From Bosea sp. ANAM02 (GTDB lineage Bacteria; Pseudomonadota; Alphaproteobacteria; Rhizobiales; Beijerinckiaceae), in contig NZ_AP022848.1 of the NCBI RefSeq assembly GCF_011764485.1, forward strand, positions 2,322,001 to 2,386,000: a stretch of DNA of 64,000 nt, given 5' to 3'. The notes under the pieces are model-generated. The model saw only the letters and a program-made list of their open reading frames with translations, made no database searches and was not told the origin of the DNA. Shown one piece after another: positions 62,223 to 64,000 of this stretch (positions are counted from its first letter, which is position 1; the number at the start of each line of letters is the position of its first letter). A program made the position numbers and the translations under genes.

Positions 62223-63776
62223 ATGACGAGCGATCCTGCCATCAATCCCTATGATGCAGTGGCCTATCCCGGCCATTCCTTCTCGCAGACCCATCCCGCG
62301 CGGCTGGCGACCATCGCCCATTTCCACGGCATGGTCCCGGCGCTGCCGAGCGCGATGCGCGTGCTCGAGCTGGGCTGCGGGCGCGGCGGCAACCTGATCC
62401 CGATGGCGGCGCAATATCCCGGCAGCAGCTTTCTGGGCATCGATCTCAGCGGCGATTCGATCCGGCAGGCGAGCGCCAACGCCGCCGAGCTCGGCCTCTC
62501 CAATCTCGCCTTCGAGCAGCGTGACATCCTCGCGGTGGGCGAGGAGATCGGAAGATTTGATTATATCATCGTCCACGGCGTCTATTCCTGGGTGCCGGAT
62601 GCCGTGCGCGAGCGGATCATCGCTCTGTTCGGGCAATTGCTGGCGCCGCAGGGCGTCGCCTATGTCAGCTACAACGCCTTGCCCGGCTGCCGCCTGCGCG
62701 ATCTCGCGCGCGACGTCATGCTCTTCGCGATCAAGGATATCGAGGACCCGCGCGAGCGGGTCCGGGTCGCCCGTGGCGCGCTGAAGGATATCGCCGAGGG
62801 CAGCGATCCCGAAAGCTTCCACGGCGCGGCCTTGCGGCAGCGGCTCAAGCAGGTCGACGAGCTGCCGGACAACGTCCTCTACCATGACGACCTCAATCCC
62901 GGTGCGCGCGCCTTTGCGCTGCACGAGGTGCTCTCGGCGGCGGAGCGTCACGGCCTGCAGTTCCTGGCCGAAGCCTCGTTCCCGAACCTCTACGGTGCCG
63001 CCAAAGGGCCGGCCCAGCAGATGCTCGACAGGATACCGGTGGAGCGGATGGCGCTGCGCGAGCAGACGCTCGACCTGTTGATCGGCCGCGCCTTTCGCGA
63101 GACGCTCCTGTGCCGGATGGATATCCCGCTCAGGCGCGGTGTCCGGCCGGGCTCGCTCAAGCCCTATCATCTCGCGGCCAATGCGTGGCTGGCCCCGGCC
63201 AAGGAGGACGAGAAGCCAGGCGTCCAGCGCTTCAGCTTCGACGACGGCGTGCAGCTCGCCGTCGATCTGCCGCTCTGCAAGGCAGCGCTCGGTATCCTCA
63301 GCACGATCTGGCCTGCGAGCATCGCCTGGGACGACCTCGTCGCGCGCGCCTGCAACGACGTGGCGGGCGAACTGGGTCCGGACCGGGCGCATGAGATCGG
63401 CAGGCTGGACGAAGCCCTGACCGCGATCTTCAAGGCGGGATTGCTCGACCTCCGTCTGGAGGCGCCGCCCCTGACGACGGCTATCAGCGAGAAGCCCGCG
63501 GCCAGCGAGATCGCGCGCTGGCAGGCCTCGACCTCCGCCGAGGTCACCGACCTGCGCCATCGCACCGTGCAGCTCGACGGCCTCGTCGTGCGCAAGTTCG
63601 TCAGCCTGCTCGACGGCTCGCGCGACCGGCGCATGCTGCTCGACGCGATGAACGCCTTCCTCGACGAAACCCGTGCCGCCGGCATCGCCGTGCCTGGCCT
63701 GCCGGAGCGGGCGACGGCGGAGGAGGTGGCGATGCATCTGAAGGATGTCGCGCGGCTTGGGCTGCTGCGGGCGTGA
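62223..63776 (+). CDS. class I SAM methyltransferase with methyltransferase regulatory domain
   Basis: A 517-residue two-domain protein. The N-terminal methyltransferase domain (about 20-230) has the SAM-binding motif VLELGCGRGGNLIP, then FLGIDLSGDSI, FDYIIVHGVYSWVPDAV and YVSYNALPG. The C-terminal half (about 240-480) fits the methyltransferase regulatory domain described for protein lysine methyltransferases of this branch (PKMT type), with AFALHEVLSAAERHGLQFL. Members of this group methylate outer-membrane proteins in Rickettsiales; in this organism the target is unknown, but the divergent gene codes an outer-membrane protein. Confidence 0.88.
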   Translation: MTSDPAINPYDAVAYPGHSFSQTHPARLATIAHFHGMVPALPSAMRVLELGCGRGGNLIPMAAQYPGSSFLGIDLSGDSIRQASANAAELGLSNLAFEQRDILAVGEEIGRFDYIIVHGVYSWVPDAVRERIIALFGQLLAPQGVAYVSYNALPGCRLRDLARDVMLFAIKDIEDPRERVRVARGALKDIAEGSDPESFHGAALRQRLKQVDELPDNVLYHDDLNPGARAFALHEVLSAAERHGLQFLAEASFPNLYGAAKGPAQQMLDRIPVERMALREQTLDLLIGRAFRETLLCRMDIPLRRGVRPGSLKPYHLAANAWLAPAKEDEKPGVQRFSFDDGVQLAVDLPLCKAALGILSTIWPASIAWDDLVARACNDVAGELGPDRAHEIGRLDEALTAIFKAGLLDLRLEAPPLTTAISEKPAASEIARWQASTSAEVTDLRHRTVQLDGLVVRKFVSLLDGSRDRRMLLDAMNAFLDETRAAGIAVPGLPERATAEEVAMHLKDVARLGLLRA

Positions 63777-63842
63777 CGATTGTGAAGCGCCCGTGCCGGG
63801 CGTAACCTTGCGGCAGGGGGCGATGGAGCGCGGACCGGCGGA

Positions 63843-64000
63843 ATGAGCGAGCGCTTCCGGCAATTCCAGGCGCTGTTTCCGGAGGAGGCTTGCCTCGCCG
63901 CGCTGATGCGCCTGCGCCATGGCGGGACGAGCATGGCGTGCCCTGCCTGCGGCCGGCCGGCGCAATTCGAGCCGCGCCCTAAATTACGCGGCTTCGCCTG
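63843..64000 (+). CDS. IS1595-like transposase, N-terminal part (cut by window end)
   Basis: The first 52 codons of a gene that continues past the window. It reads MSERFRQFQALFPEEACLAA, then RHGGTSMACPACGRPA, the zinc-ribbon (C-x-x-C) start of IS1595-family transposases, which precedes their DDE-type domain. No left terminal inverted repeat could be fixed in the 66 bases between the methyltransferase stop and this ATG. Whether the element is intact cannot be seen. Confidence 0.6.
   Translation, partial: MSERFRQFQALFPEEACLAALMRLRHGGTSMACPACGRPAQFEPRPKLRGFA

Overview
The window reads as chromosomal DNA of a GC-rich alphaproteobacterium of the order Hyphomicrobiales, most like Bosea or a close relative. 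This rests on inference from gene content: an OpgC-type glucan succinyltransferase, DUF2336, Omp25/31-type and OmpW-type barrels, the folE/hisI/IscU-like/yidD/thrS neighbourhood, and many short intergenic palindromic repeats ending in GTCAT/ATGAC. No 16S gene is present, so the genus is not proven. Coding density is high, genes lie on both strands in short operons, and there is no rRNA operon, CRISPR array or complete prophage.

Layout. 0-10 kb: rhomboid protease, CBS protein, patatin, hisI, folE, an IscU-like scaffold, a class A-like acid phosphatase, yidD, thrS and a DUF2157/GDYXXLXY membrane pair. 10-24 kb: opgC overlapping an SGNH hydrolase, secreted proteins of unknown role, a nitroreductase/flavin reductase pair, a MaoC/CitE-type pair, a lytic transglycosylase with DUF2336, NAD kinase, a Tat-exported metallo-hydrolase, small exported proteins and tRNA-Thr(TGT). 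24-32 kb: an MHS-family transporter, rlmB, a small P-loop ATPase, tRNA-Tyr(GTA), a decayed ketosynthase/serine-hydrolase block beside an intact acyl carrier protein, DUF3137-LemA-OmpA, and an Omp25/31-type porin. 33-41 kb is a signalling region: a divergent alpha-oxoamine synthase, a REC-GGDEF-EAL protein, OmpW, a single-domain response regulator and two paralogous multi-TM histidine kinases transcribed away from each other. 41-47 kb: a cupin, a degenerate WecG-like protein, an exopolysaccharide-initiating sugar transferase, a VanZ-like protein, an Asp/Glu racemase-family protein and an orphan phage-like DUF2793 protein. 47-53 kb: a GntR-controlled sugar-acid type catabolic cluster. 53-64 kb: DUF2891, DUF6522 and small exported proteins, an orphan TRAP binding protein paired with a membrane GGDEF-EAL protein, tRNA-Gly(TCC), a caspase-like protease fused to an outer-membrane barrel, a methyltransferase with a regulatory domain, and the start of an IS1595-type transposase cut by the window end.

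Three places look most worth following up: the caspase-beta-barrel fusion (59708-61852); the alpha-oxoamine synthase beside c-di-GMP and multi-TM kinase genes (33037-40911), which resembles the parts list of CqsA/LqsA alpha-hydroxyketone signalling; and the orphan TRAP solute-binding protein placed 24 bp upstream of a periplasm-sensing GGDEF-EAL protein (55595-59437).
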